This document shows positions 35,796 through 44,004 of a stretch of 64,000 nt of DNA, in pieces. The DNA lies in the NCBI RefSeq assembly GCF_046159835.1, contig NZ_JBJXCY010000001.1:558001-622000 (forward strand). Reading direction: 5' to 3'. A program made the position numbers and the translations under genes. The first letter of the stretch is position 1; each line of letters opens with the position of its first letter. Source of the DNA: JACKJK01 sp046159835. GTDB lineage: Bacteria; Pseudomonadota; Alphaproteobacteria; Rhizobiales; Tepidamorphaceae. Under the pieces are notes generated by a model that was given only the letters and a program-made list of their open reading frames with translations, did no database searches and had not been told where the DNA came from.

Positions 35796-38327
35796 GTGGC
35801 AAAGCTTCTCTCCAATCGCGCCCGGCTGGTCGACCTCGTCATCCTTCTCGGCACCCTCGCCGGCATCTGGCTTGTGCTGACGACCGGCGGCTACACCCAC
35901 TTCATCATTGGGCTGGTGGCCATCACCGCCATCGCCTGCATCGGCCTCAACGTACTTTACGGCCTCACCGGGCTGATCTCGCTGGGCCAGGTCGGCTTCC
36001 TTGCCATCGGGGCCTACGCGACCGCCATCCTGACGCTGAACGGTGTGTCCTACTGGCTGGCCGCGCCCATCGCGGTGCTGCTGTCGGCGTTCGCCGGCTG
36101 CCTGCTGGCGGTGCCTGCGGTGCGCATGGCGGGGCCGTTCCTTGCCATGGTGACCATCGCCTTCGCCTTCATCGTGGAGCACACGGCCATCGAGTGGCGC
36201 TCGCTCACCGGCGGGCAGAACGGGCTGATGGGGTTCTCCAATCCGAGCATCGGCGGCTACACTTTCTCCGAAGCCGACCTCGTGATGATGGCCGTCGTGC
36301 TGTGCGGGCTGCTGACGCTTGGCTATCGCTGGGTTTCGGACAGCGGCTGGGGCTTTGCCATGAAGTCGCTGCGCGATGCGGAAATCGCGGCCCAGTCGGT
36401 CGGCTACAAGCCCTTCACGATCAAGCTCATCGCCTTCGCCATTGCAGCCGCAACCGCCGGGCTGGCGGGCACGCTGTTCGCCCCGCTCATGGGCTTCATC
36501 GCGCCGAGCAACTTTCCGTTCTCGCAATCGATCCTCTACCTCTTCGCCGTCATCCTCGGCGGGGCGGGCACGGTTCTCGGGCCGGTCGTCGGCGCGCTCG
36601 TCACCGTGCTGCTGCCGGAGTTCCTGTCCTCGCTTGCCGAATACCGCCTGCTGTTCTTCGGCGGCCTGCTGGTCACGGTCCTGCTGCTGGCCCCGCGCGG
36701 CATCGTCGGCACAATCGCAAGCTTCGTCCCGTCACGCCCGCGCGACACCGCAGCACGGCCTGAAGCCGAGATCGCCAGAATGATCGAGGGCTTTGCCGGT
36801 GACACCGAGCTTGCGGTCGAGAACATCGCCATCGCGTTCGGCGGCGTGCGCGCCGTGGACGGCGTGTCCTTCACCGCAATGCCAGGCGAGGTGACGTCGA
36901 TCATCGGTCCCAACGGTGCAGGCAAGACGACGGTCCTCAACATCGTGTCGGGGTTCTATTCGCCCGATACCGGCTCTGTCCGGGTCGGCACGCTGGACAT
37001 CGCGGGCAAGCCGCCGGAATTCGCCGCAGCTCATGGCGTCGCGCGCACCTACCAGACGACGCGGCTGTTCGAGAGCCTGTCGGTGGTGGACAACGTTGTC
37101 GCCGCACTGCCCAACGGCGCCCTTGGCCACCCGTTCGCGGCCCTTGCCAACGCGGAGCGCCGCGCGCTCGCCGCAGGCCTCTTGCGCTATTGCGGCTATG
37201 CCGGCGAGATCGACCGCCGCGCCGGCGACCTGCCGCATGTGGATCGCAGGCTCGTGGAAGTCGCCCGCTCGCTGGCAACCAAGCCCCGCGTTCTGCTGCT
37301 GGATGAACCTGCGGCCGGGCTGATGCGTGCCGACAAGGAGGCGCTGTCGGGGCTGCTGCGGCGGCTGGCGGATGCAGGCCTCGCGGTGATCCTCGTCGAG
37401 CACGATATGGACATGGTGATGGGCATCTCCGACAAGATCCTCGCGGTCGATGCGGGCAGTCCCATCGCGACCGGGACGGCGAGCGAGGTGCGCAAGGACC
37501 CGGCCGTCGTCGCTGCGTATCTCGGCGAAGGGATCAGCGCAGACAATTCGCGCGCGCAACCGCTGGAGACCAAGGCCGATGCGGTGCTGGAAACCGTGAA
37601 CCTGACGGCGGGTTACGGTGCAGCGCCGGTGCTGAAATCCGTGTCGCTACGCGTGCGGCCCGGCGAGATGGTCACGCTGCTGGGGGCCAACGGCGCTGGC
37701 AAATCGACCTTTCTCTCCACGCTGTCGGGCCTGCTGCGCCCGGTGGAAGGCAACATCATTCTCGACGACAAGCAGATCCAGAATCTGCCCACCCACGCAA
37801 TCGTCGATCGTGGACTGGTTCTGGTGCCGGAAGGCCGCCAGGTCTTCCCCGAGTTGACCGTGCTTGAGAACATCGAGCTTGGAAAATACCGCCGGGGCGA
37901 AGCGCTAACGGCCGAGGAGCGCGACAAGGTCTTTGCGCGCTTTCCCCGTCTGAAAGAGCGCATGAACCAGCCGGCCGGGCTGCTGTCCGGCGGCGAGCAG
38001 CAGATGATGGCGATTGCCCGCGGCCTCGTCGCCAACCCGCGCGTGCTGCTGCTGGATGAACCCTCGCTGGGCCTTGCGCCCGCGCTGATCGAGGAGCTCT
38101 ACGACATCCTCGCCGAACTGCGCGACGCCGGAATCACCATCCTGCTCGTCGACCAGATGGCGACGCTGGCGCTGTCCGTTGCCGACTATGCCTACGTGAT
38201 CGAGCAGGGCGAAATCGTCATGGAAGGCTCCGCCAGCGAGCTTGCCCGCGACGAGGGACTCATAAAGGCCTATCTCGGCGAGGCCGAAATTGCAGAGCCT
38301 GCGCAAGACAACAACAGCGCGGCCTGA
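35796..38327 (+). CDS. LivM-LivG-LivF triple fusion: permease with two ATPase domains in one chain
   Basis: 843 aa starting at GTG. Residues about 1-310 are a LivM permease (NVLYGLTGLISLGQVGFLAI, LYLFAVILGGAGTVLGPVVG). Residues about 335-575 are a LivG-type ATPase with Walker A GPNGAGKTT (371-379) and Walker B VLLLDEPAAGL. Residues about 600-840 are a LivF-type ATPase with Walker A GANGAGKST (630-638), signature LSGGEQQMMAIARGL and LLLDEPSLGLAPALIEE. The first ATPase has LPHVDRRLVEVARSL where the LSxGQ signature should be, so its glycine is missing. One such chain plus LivH gives the complete transporter core with unequal ATP sites. Confidence 0.93.
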   Translation: MAKLLSNRARLVDLVILLGTLAGIWLVLTTGGYTHFIIGLVAITAIACIGLNVLYGLTGLISLGQVGFLAIGAYATAILTLNGVSYWLAAPIAVLLSAFAGCLLAVPAVRMAGPFLAMVTIAFAFIVEHTAIEWRSLTGGQNGLMGFSNPSIGGYTFSEADLVMMAVVLCGLLTLGYRWVSDSGWGFAMKSLRDAEIAAQSVGYKPFTIKLIAFAIAAATAGLAGTLFAPLMGFIAPSNFPFSQSILYLFAVILGGAGTVLGPVVGALVTVLLPEFLSSLAEYRLLFFGGLLVTVLLLAPRGIVGTIASFVPSRPRDTAARPEAEIARMIEGFAGDTELAVENIAIAFGGVRAVDGVSFTAMPGEVTSIIGPNGAGKTTVLNIVSGFYSPDTGSVRVGTLDIAGKPPEFAAAHGVARTYQTTRLFESLSVVDNVVAALPNGALGHPFAALANAERRALAAGLLRYCGYAGEIDRRAGDLPHVDRRLVEVARSLATKPRVLLLDEPAAGLMRADKEALSGLLRRLADAGLAVILVEHDMDMVMGISDKILAVDAGSPIATGTASEVRKDPAVVAAYLGEGISADNSRAQPLETKADAVLETVNLTAGYGAAPVLKSVSLRVRPGEMVTLLGANGAGKSTFLSTLSGLLRPVEGNIILDDKQIQNLPTHAIVDRGLVLVPEGRQVFPELTVLENIELGKYRRGEALTAEERDKVFARFPRLKERMNQPAGLLSGGEQQMMAIARGLVANPRVLLLDEPSLGLAPALIEELYDILAELRDAGITILLVDQMATLALSVADYAYVIEQGEIVMEGSASELARDEGLIKAYLGEAEIAEPAQDNNSAA

Positions 38328-38330
38328 CCC

Positions 38331-39581
38331 ATGTCCACAATCTACCTGATGCCCACCCTCATCCGGAACGCGCGCCTGCATGGCCGCGATGGCACCGTCG
38401 ATATCGCGATTGCCGACGGGATCATCCGCGAGATCGCGCCGCGCATCGAGACGTCGGCTCCCGGCCTCGATGCCGGCGGCAATCTGTTGTTCAGCGGCTT
38501 TGCCGAAAGCCATATCCACCTCGACAAGGCCTGCATCCTCGATTACGCGGTGAACGAAACCGGCACGCTGGAAGGCGCGATTGCAGCCGTCAGCGCCGCC
38601 AAGGCCGCTTTCAGTGCCGAGGACATCTATGCGCGCGGGCGCAAGGTGATCGAAAAAGCGCTGGTGCAGGGCACCACCGCCATGCGCACGCATGTCGAAA
38701 TCGATCCGGGCATCGGCCTCATCGGCTTTTCCGCCATCCGCCAGCTCAAGCAGGATTTCGCCTGGGCGATGGATATCGATATCTGCGTCTTCCCGCAGGA
38801 AGGCCTCATCAACAATCCGGGCACCGACGAACTGCTGGTGCGCGCGCTGGAACTCGGCGCCGACCTCCTGGGCGGATGCCCCTACACGGACAGCGATCCG
38901 GATGGGCAAATCGAGTGGCTGTTCAAGACCGCGCGGGAGTTTGACGTCGACCTCGACTTCCATCTCGATTTCGACCTCGACACGTCGTGGCGCCATCTCG
39001 ACAAGGTTGCCGCCGAGGCCATCCGGCATGGCTGGCAGGGCAGGGTGGCCATCGGCCATGTCTCCAAGCTGTCGATGCTGCCGGAAAAGGAACTGGTCGA
39101 GACGGCGGCGATCCTGCGCGATGCCGGCATCGCCGTGACGGTGTTGCCCGCCACCGACCTGTTCCTCATGGGCCGCGACCACGACCACGGCATTCCGCGC
39201 GGCGTTGCGCCTGCGCACCGGCTGGACGCCGCAGGTGTTGCCTGCACGCTTGCCACCAACAACGTGCTCAACCCCTTCACGCCGTTCGGCGATTGCTCTC
39301 TGGCGCGCATGGCGAACCTCTTCGCCAATGTCAGCCAGCTTGGAACGTCGGAAGACCTAGAACGATGCTTTGCGTTCGTGTCGGACGTGCCGCGCGGCCT
39401 CATGCACCGGGATAGCGCCATCGAGGTCGGCAAGCCGGCAGACCTTGTCCTTGTCGATGCAGGCAGCCGCGCCGATGCGGTGGCCGAAATCGCCCAGCCC
39501 CTGTGGGGCATGAAAGCAGGCCAGATGACCTTTCAGCGACCCTTGCCTGTCATTTTCCGGGCGGACGAAACGGACGACTGA
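38331..39581 (+). CDS. Cytosine-deaminase-like amidohydrolase
   Basis: 416-aa amidohydrolase-superfamily enzyme resembling CodA. Metal ligands: ESHIHLDKA (HxH near 55-63), the His of THVEIDPG, the His of the VDLDFHLDFDLD segment and the Asn/Asp region TLATNNVLNPFTPFGD; the C-terminal ADLVLVDAG is the small beta domain. The family deaminates cytosine, creatinine or triazine-type rings, releasing ammonia. Starts 3 nt after the transporter fusion; an internal ATG at 38349 (MPTLIRNARL) is also plausible. It is presumably the enzyme that uses the solute imported by this sigma-54-driven operon. No second hydrolase accompanies it. Confidence 0.9.
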   Translation: MSTIYLMPTLIRNARLHGRDGTVDIAIADGIIREIAPRIETSAPGLDAGGNLLFSGFAESHIHLDKACILDYAVNETGTLEGAIAAVSAAKAAFSAEDIYARGRKVIEKALVQGTTAMRTHVEIDPGIGLIGFSAIRQLKQDFAWAMDIDICVFPQEGLINNPGTDELLVRALELGADLLGGCPYTDSDPDGQIEWLFKTAREFDVDLDFHLDFDLDTSWRHLDKVAAEAIRHGWQGRVAIGHVSKLSMLPEKELVETAAILRDAGIAVTVLPATDLFLMGRDHDHGIPRGVAPAHRLDAAGVACTLATNNVLNPFTPFGDCSLARMANLFANVSQLGTSEDLERCFAFVSDVPRGLMHRDSAIEVGKPADLVLVDAGSRADAVAEIAQPLWGMKAGQMTFQRPLPVIFRADETDD

Positions 39582-40045
39582 TCGCCGTCGATGTTCGTCG
39601 GGTGTCGTCGCCACGCTTTCTCGCCGTAGCGTCAATTTTCGAGTTCGCTCAAGTCGGCCTCCGTGTTGGGGCACGCCGGACCGTGCCAATCGCGCTGAAA
39701 TTTTCCGCTACGGGAAAAATCATGTATCAAGACCGTCATGTGCTTGACGGTCACGGCCCACGAAGCGCGATCAATCGTATTTATGTTGGGACTGGAAATT
39801 TATTTATAGGTTAATCTTCGTATTGGTTTGTCAGACGGCATTTGAATTCATCCGACATAAGCTGTTTTTACATTGATATGTAGCCCATTCGAGGTCGAAT
39901 TACGCTAAGCCGGGTCGCGAATAGCCTATTTGAGGTGCGGCAAATTTTCCGCAGAAAACAGCCGTTACTCACTGGTACCGCCCGCCCGTTCGTGTTTTGC
40001 TAGGCGAATGTCGCATTTGGACAATCGGCGCACCCCGCGACGGGG

Positions 40046-40074
40046 GGAACATCAGAACCGATAAACGATGTTCC
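40046..40074. promoter_or_regulatory. Inverted repeat in the dpp-type leader (candidate operator)
   Basis: GGAACATC (40046-40053) and GATGTTCC (40067-40074) are perfect complements with a 13-nt AT-rich spacer, about 90 bp ahead of the binding-protein start. Geometry (two 8-bp half-sites, 21 bp centre to centre) suits a dimeric repressor; as RNA it would form only a weak stem. No regulator gene is adjacent to this operon. Confidence 0.4.
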
Positions 40075-40110
40075 GCCCAAGCAGGCGGACACGCCAGAGG
40101 TTGGAACAGA

Positions 40111-40129
40111 GGCCCGGACGAGCCGGGCC
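40111..40129 (+). repeat. Leader hairpin before the dpp-type binding protein gene
   Basis: GGCCCGG (40111-40117) and CCGGGCC (40123-40129) flank the 5-nt loop ACGAG, 34 nt upstream of the ATG and 20 nt before the ribosome binding site GGAGGAGAA. Probably an mRNA 5'-end stability element. There is no T-run, so not a terminator. Confidence 0.5.
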
Positions 40130-40163
40130 CGACATGCAATTCAAAGACAGTGGAGGAGAATCC

Positions 40164-41774
40164 ATGAAGGACGAAAAACAGGTCCTTATTGATCGTATCG
40201 CTACAGCTGCCCGCGAAGGCCGGCTGAACCGCCGCGATTTCATGCACTACTCGATGGCAGCCGGCGTCACCGCCTCGGCAGCCACCGGCCTGTGGACCAC
40301 CAAGGTTGCAGCCCAGACGCCCAAGCAGGGCGGCGCGTTCCGCTGGGGCATCCATGACGGCAACACGTCGGACACCCACGATCCGGGCACCTATCTCACC
40401 CGGACCATGATCTATCTCGCCCATACCCACCGATCCTACCTGACGATGATCAATGGCGATGGCTCGCTCGGGCCTGACCTGGCAGACAGCTGGGAAGCCA
40501 GTGAGGATGCCTCGGAATGGACGTTCAAGCTGACCGAGAACGCCAGCTTCCACAAGGCTGGCAAGGTCACCGCTGATGACGTCATCGCCTCGCTCAACCA
40601 TCACCGTGGCGAGAAGTCGACCTCTGCTGCGAAGGCGCTGCTGACCGACGTCGAGGACATCACCAAGGACGGCGACTACACCGTCGTGATCAAGCTGTCG
40701 CGCGGCAATGCCGACCTGCCCTGGCTGATGACCGACTACCACCTCGCCATCTGCCCGGCCAACGACGACGGCACCATCGACTGGCAGTCCGGCGACGGCT
40801 CCGGCCCCTACAAGATCGACAGCGGTGAGTTCGGTGTGCGCTTTACGCTGTCGCGCCACGATGGCTGGCACCGCGAAGGCGCCTATTTCGACAGCATCGA
40901 GATGATCACCCTGAACGACCCGAACGCGCGCCAGACGGCGCTGGTGACCGGGGACGTGGATGCGGTCTCGCTGATCGAACTGAAGACGATGGCGCTGCTG
41001 CAGCGCGATCCCAACATCACGATCCACAACATCCCGTCGGCGGGTGCCATCACGCTGCCGATGTTCTGCGATACCGCGCCGTTCGACAATGTCGACGTTC
41101 GCAACGCGCTGAAGCTGTCGATGAACCGCGAGGAGATCATCCAGAAGATCGCCTTCGGTGCCGCGACGATTGGCAACGACTTCCATCATTCCCCGGCCCA
41201 GCCCTACTGGCCCGAGGACATTCCACAGCGCGAGTACGATCCCGACCAGGCCAAGTCGCTGCTCAAGAAGGCCGGTGCGGAAGGCTTGACCGTCAATCTT
41301 TCCACCGCCGACAGCGTCTATGCCGGTGCGGTGGACATGGCGGTGCTCTATGCCGAGCACGCAAAGGCTGCGGGCATTACCATCAACGTCGTCCGCGAGC
41401 CGAACGATGGCTACTACTCCGATGTGTGGTTGAAGAAGCCGTTCTGCCTCGTGTCCTGGGGTGCGCGTCCGACGCCGGACGTCATGTACACCCTGGCCTA
41501 CAAGGACGACGCAGCCTGGAACGAAAGCCATTGGCAGAACGAGCGGTTCAACGAACTGCTGCTTCAGGCCAAGGCCGAGCTCGACGAGCCGCGCCGCAAG
41601 GAGATGTACCACGAGATGGCGATGCTGGCGCGTGACGATGGCGGGACGGTCATCCCGTTCTTCAACAACTTCGTCTACGCCAACCGCTCCAACGTGGGCA
41701 CACCGGAAAACCTGGCCGCGAGCTGGGAGTGCGACGGTGCCCGCGCTGCAAGCCGCTGGTGGTTCACCGGATAA
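40164..41774 (+). CDS. ABC transporter substrate-binding protein, family 5 (dipeptide/oligopeptide type), Tat-exported
   Basis: 536 aa. The start at 40164 follows GGAGGAGAA. It has a twin-arginine signal (NRRDFMHYSMAAGVTASAAT) with cleavage near TKVAAQ (about residue 52), so it is exported folded. Mature motifs of SBP_bac_5: FRWGIHDGNTSDTHDPGTYL, WEASEDASEWTFKLTENASF and KVTADDVIASLNHHR. Receptors of this family bind peptides, but also opines, glycosides or amine compounds. Followed by a strong stem-loop and then two permeases and a fused ATPase: a complete importer. The adjacent carnitine/N-acyl amine catabolic genes hint at a nonpeptide ligand. Confidence 0.93.
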   Translation: MKDEKQVLIDRIATAAREGRLNRRDFMHYSMAAGVTASAATGLWTTKVAAQTPKQGGAFRWGIHDGNTSDTHDPGTYLTRTMIYLAHTHRSYLTMINGDGSLGPDLADSWEASEDASEWTFKLTENASFHKAGKVTADDVIASLNHHRGEKSTSAAKALLTDVEDITKDGDYTVVIKLSRGNADLPWLMTDYHLAICPANDDGTIDWQSGDGSGPYKIDSGEFGVRFTLSRHDGWHREGAYFDSIEMITLNDPNARQTALVTGDVDAVSLIELKTMALLQRDPNITIHNIPSAGAITLPMFCDTAPFDNVDVRNALKLSMNREEIIQKIAFGAATIGNDFHHSPAQPYWPEDIPQREYDPDQAKSLLKKAGAEGLTVNLSTADSVYAGAVDMAVLYAEHAKAAGITINVVREPNDGYYSDVWLKKPFCLVSWGARPTPDVMYTLAYKDDAAWNESHWQNERFNELLLQAKAELDEPRRKEMYHEMAMLARDDGGTVIPFFNNFVYANRSNVGTPENLAASWECDGARAASRWWFTG

Positions 41775-41794
41775 TCGGTGCATGATGAACAATG

Positions 41795-41824
41795 TATACG
41801 GCGCCCCGCTCGGGGCGCCGTATA
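41795..41824. repeat. Strong stem-loop between binding protein and permease genes
   Basis: Arms TATACGGCGCCCCG (41795-41808) and CGGGGCGCCGTATA (41811-41824), 14 bp and perfect, with a CT at the turn. No T-run follows, so it is better read as a 3'-stabilising element for the binding-protein message or a partial terminator than as a full terminator. Same placement as the hairpin at 34834-34858 in the other importer. Confidence 0.72.
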
Positions 41825-41968
41825 TCGCAGTCCGCACCTGAGGCGGCTGCAAGTCCAAGTTTCTGCTTGGCTGTTCCTTTCCGCAGCACGGTCGTTGGGG
41901 TGACCGTTGCGGCAAGGAACAGGCGTTGTGGCCGCAGCATGCGGCCCGACTGACCTGGAGGGGGGTAA

Positions 41969-42925
41969 ATGCAGGATATTTTCAGGCTCGTGGCAAAGCG
42001 CCTCGGGCTGGGGCTGATCACACTGCTGGTGATTTCGCTCCTGATCTTCTTTGCGGTCGAACTGCTGCCGGGCGACATCGCCCAAGCGGTTCTCGGCCAG
42101 GGTGCAACGGACGAAACCGTCGCCGCGCTGCGCGAGAGAATGGGGCTCAACGATCCCTGGTTCATTCGCTACTTCGAGTGGCTCCTTGGCGCGATCCAGC
42201 TGGATTTCGGCGTCTCGCTCATCTCCGGTGACCCGGTGTCCTCCGCCATTTCCCAGCGCTTCGCCAACACGCTGTTCCTGGCCGCCTACGCAGCCGTTAT
42301 CGCGGTTCCGATCTCCATTGTTCTCGGTGTCATCGTCGCCCTGCTGCGCAACACGATCTTCGACCGTGTCGCCAACGTCCTGACGCTGACCTCGATCTCC
42401 TCGCCGGAATTCTTTCTCGGCTACATCCTGATCCTTTACCTGTCGGTGAAGACGGGCATGTTCCCCGCGATTTCGAGCCTTCGCGGTGACATGAGCTTCG
42501 GCGATCTGCTCTACCGCACCTTCCTACCGGCGCTGACGCTGGTTCTTGTCGTCACGGCGCACATGATGCGCATGACCCGCGCGGCGATCATCTCGCTGCT
42601 GGCTTCGCCCTACATCGAGATGGCGCGGCTCAAGGGTGTTCCGCCCTGGAAGGTCATCGTGCGCCACGCCCTGCCGAACGCATGGGCCCCGATCATCAAC
42701 GTTATCGCCCTGAACCTCGCCTACCTCATAACGGGCGTCGTCCTGGTCGAGGTGGTGTTCGTGTACCCGGGCATCGGCCAGTTGCTGGTGGATGCGGTGT
42801 CCAAGCGCGACTTCCCCGTGGTGCAGGCCTGCTGCCTGATCTTTGCGGCAACCTTCATCCTGTTGAACCTCGCAGCGGACGTGATGTCGATCCTCACCAA
42901 TCCGCGCCTGCGGCATCCGAAGTAA
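41969..42925 (+). CDS. ABC transporter permease, DppB type
   Basis: 318-aa permease with six predicted membrane helices. N-terminal VAKRLGLGLITLLVISLLIF and LPGDIAQAVLGQGAT-like loop, then the EAA coupling motif MARLKGVPPWKVIVRHALPN (about 215-235) and VVLVEVVFVYPGIGQLLVDA, all typical of DppB/OppB. Strong ribosome site (GGAGGGGGGT) before the ATG. Pairs with the following DppC-type gene, 12 bp downstream. Confidence 0.94.
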   Translation: MQDIFRLVAKRLGLGLITLLVISLLIFFAVELLPGDIAQAVLGQGATDETVAALRERMGLNDPWFIRYFEWLLGAIQLDFGVSLISGDPVSSAISQRFANTLFLAAYAAVIAVPISIVLGVIVALLRNTIFDRVANVLTLTSISSPEFFLGYILILYLSVKTGMFPAISSLRGDMSFGDLLYRTFLPALTLVLVVTAHMMRMTRAAIISLLASPYIEMARLKGVPPWKVIVRHALPNAWAPIINVIALNLAYLITGVVLVEVVFVYPGIGQLLVDAVSKRDFPVVQACCLIFAATFILLNLAADVMSILTNPRLRHPK

Positions 42926-42937
42926 GGGGGGCGGACA

Positions 42938-43999
42938 ATGAACAGCTTCGTTATCGGCTACTACGCCCTTCTCATTGGCGCTTCGTGCCTTGCAGCTTTT
43001 TACGGAAAGCGTTCCGTCTTCCTGCTGCTGTTTTCACTCACGCTGGTGTCCTTCCTGATGGGCATTCTGGGCGGCGTTCCCGCCTTGCGTTTCATCACCA
43101 CTGCAGCCGCAGCGCTGGCACTGGCAGCCGGTGTCTCCTATGCCTTCCGAGAGTTCCTCGTGGCTGTGCTGCCGACGGGCCTTTCCAAGGAAATCGCCAC
43201 GGCACCGCTGACTGCGGCCTTCGGGATGTTCGTGATCTTCACCTATGCGGTGGCCGGCATCTTCGCCCCGATCATCGCACCGCACGGCGAGGCGCAGATC
43301 ATCTCGACGGCTTTTGCACCGCCCGATGAAAACATGCTGCTGGGGGCCGACCAGCTCGGTCGCGACATCTTCAGCCGCATCGTCTACGGCGCGCGCAACT
43401 CGGTCGGCCTCGCGCTGGTCGCCACCGCACTCGCCTTTACGCTCGGTGCGCTTACCGGCCTGCTGGCAGCGACCAAGGGCGGCTGGATCGACCAGATTCT
43501 CGGGCGCGTGGCGGATGTCTTCATGTCCATCCCCTCGCTCATCTTCGCCCTGCTGATGCTGTCGATCTTCGGCACGTCGCTGCTGGTGATTGTCATCGTC
43601 GTTGGCCTCATCTACGCACCGCGCGTCTTCCGCCTCACGCGGGCGGTCGCCGGCAACGTGGTGGTGATGGACTACATCGAGGCGGCGCGCCTGCGCGGTG
43701 AAGGCACCTGGTACCTGATCCGCAGGGAAATCCTGCCCAACTCGACAGCACCGCTCATTGCCGAGTTCGGTCTGGAATTCTGCTTCGTGTTCCTGCTGAT
43801 CGCCGGTCTCTCGTTCCTCGGCCTCGGCATCCAGCCGCCCACGGCGGACTGGGGCTCGATGGTGCGCGAGAACGCAACGCTGATCTCGTTCGGCGACCTG
43901 ACACCGCTCATCCCCGCGGCAGCCATTGCGCTGCTCACGGTCGCGGTCAACTTCGTGGTTGACTGGATGCTGTACCGCTCGTCCGGCTTGAAGGAGTAG
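42938..43999 (+). CDS. ABC transporter permease, DppC type, with extra N-terminal membrane helices
   Basis: 353 aa. From about residue 95 it is a standard DppC: FAPIIAPHGEAQIISTAFAP, LLGADQLGRDIFSRIVYGAR (about 130-149), the EAA-like AARLRGEGTWYLIRREILPN and FLGLGIQPPTADWGSMVREN. The first 75 residues (IGYYALLIGASCLAAFYGKR, FLLLFSLTLVSFLMGILGGV, ITTAAAALALAAGVSYAF) make about three additional hydrophobic helices not found in usual DppC proteins (about 280-300 aa). No alternative downstream ATG removes them cleanly, so they appear to be real. Confidence 0.92.
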   Translation: MNSFVIGYYALLIGASCLAAFYGKRSVFLLLFSLTLVSFLMGILGGVPALRFITTAAAALALAAGVSYAFREFLVAVLPTGLSKEIATAPLTAAFGMFVIFTYAVAGIFAPIIAPHGEAQIISTAFAPPDENMLLGADQLGRDIFSRIVYGARNSVGLALVATALAFTLGALTGLLAATKGGWIDQILGRVADVFMSIPSLIFALLMLSIFGTSLLVIVIVVGLIYAPRVFRLTRAVAGNVVVMDYIEAARLRGEGTWYLIRREILPNSTAPLIAEFGLEFCFVFLLIAGLSFLGLGIQPPTADWGSMVRENATLISFGDLTPLIPAAAIALLTVAVNFVVDWMLYRSSGLKE

Positions 44000-44004
44000 T
44001 CGAC

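Larger units (their letters stand above)
39582..40163. other. 582-bp intergenic region, AT-rich, leader of the dpp-type operon
   Basis: No coding frame is supported here; frames crossing it are antisense continuations of the next gene. From about 39690 to 39960 the base composition falls well below the surroundings. Visible elements: stem TTTTCC/GGAAAA (39701-39718), inverted repeat GACCGTCA/TGACGGTC with spacer TGTGCT (39731-39752), a direct repeat AAATTTTCCGC at 39698 and 39942, small hairpin CCCCG/CGGGG (40033-40045), and the leader elements listed separately. The operon's promoter should be in the AT-rich part; no clear -35/-10 pair or sigma-54 site stands out. Confidence 0.6.

Noticed and set aside
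41795..41824. Complete rho-independent terminator
   Set aside because: The stem is strong but there is no T-run, and the downstream permease and ATPase genes need to be in the same transcript.
39969..41915. 648-aa minus-strand frame over the dpp-type binding protein
   Set aside because: Antisense to a binding protein with a clear Tat signal; no domain in the reverse product.
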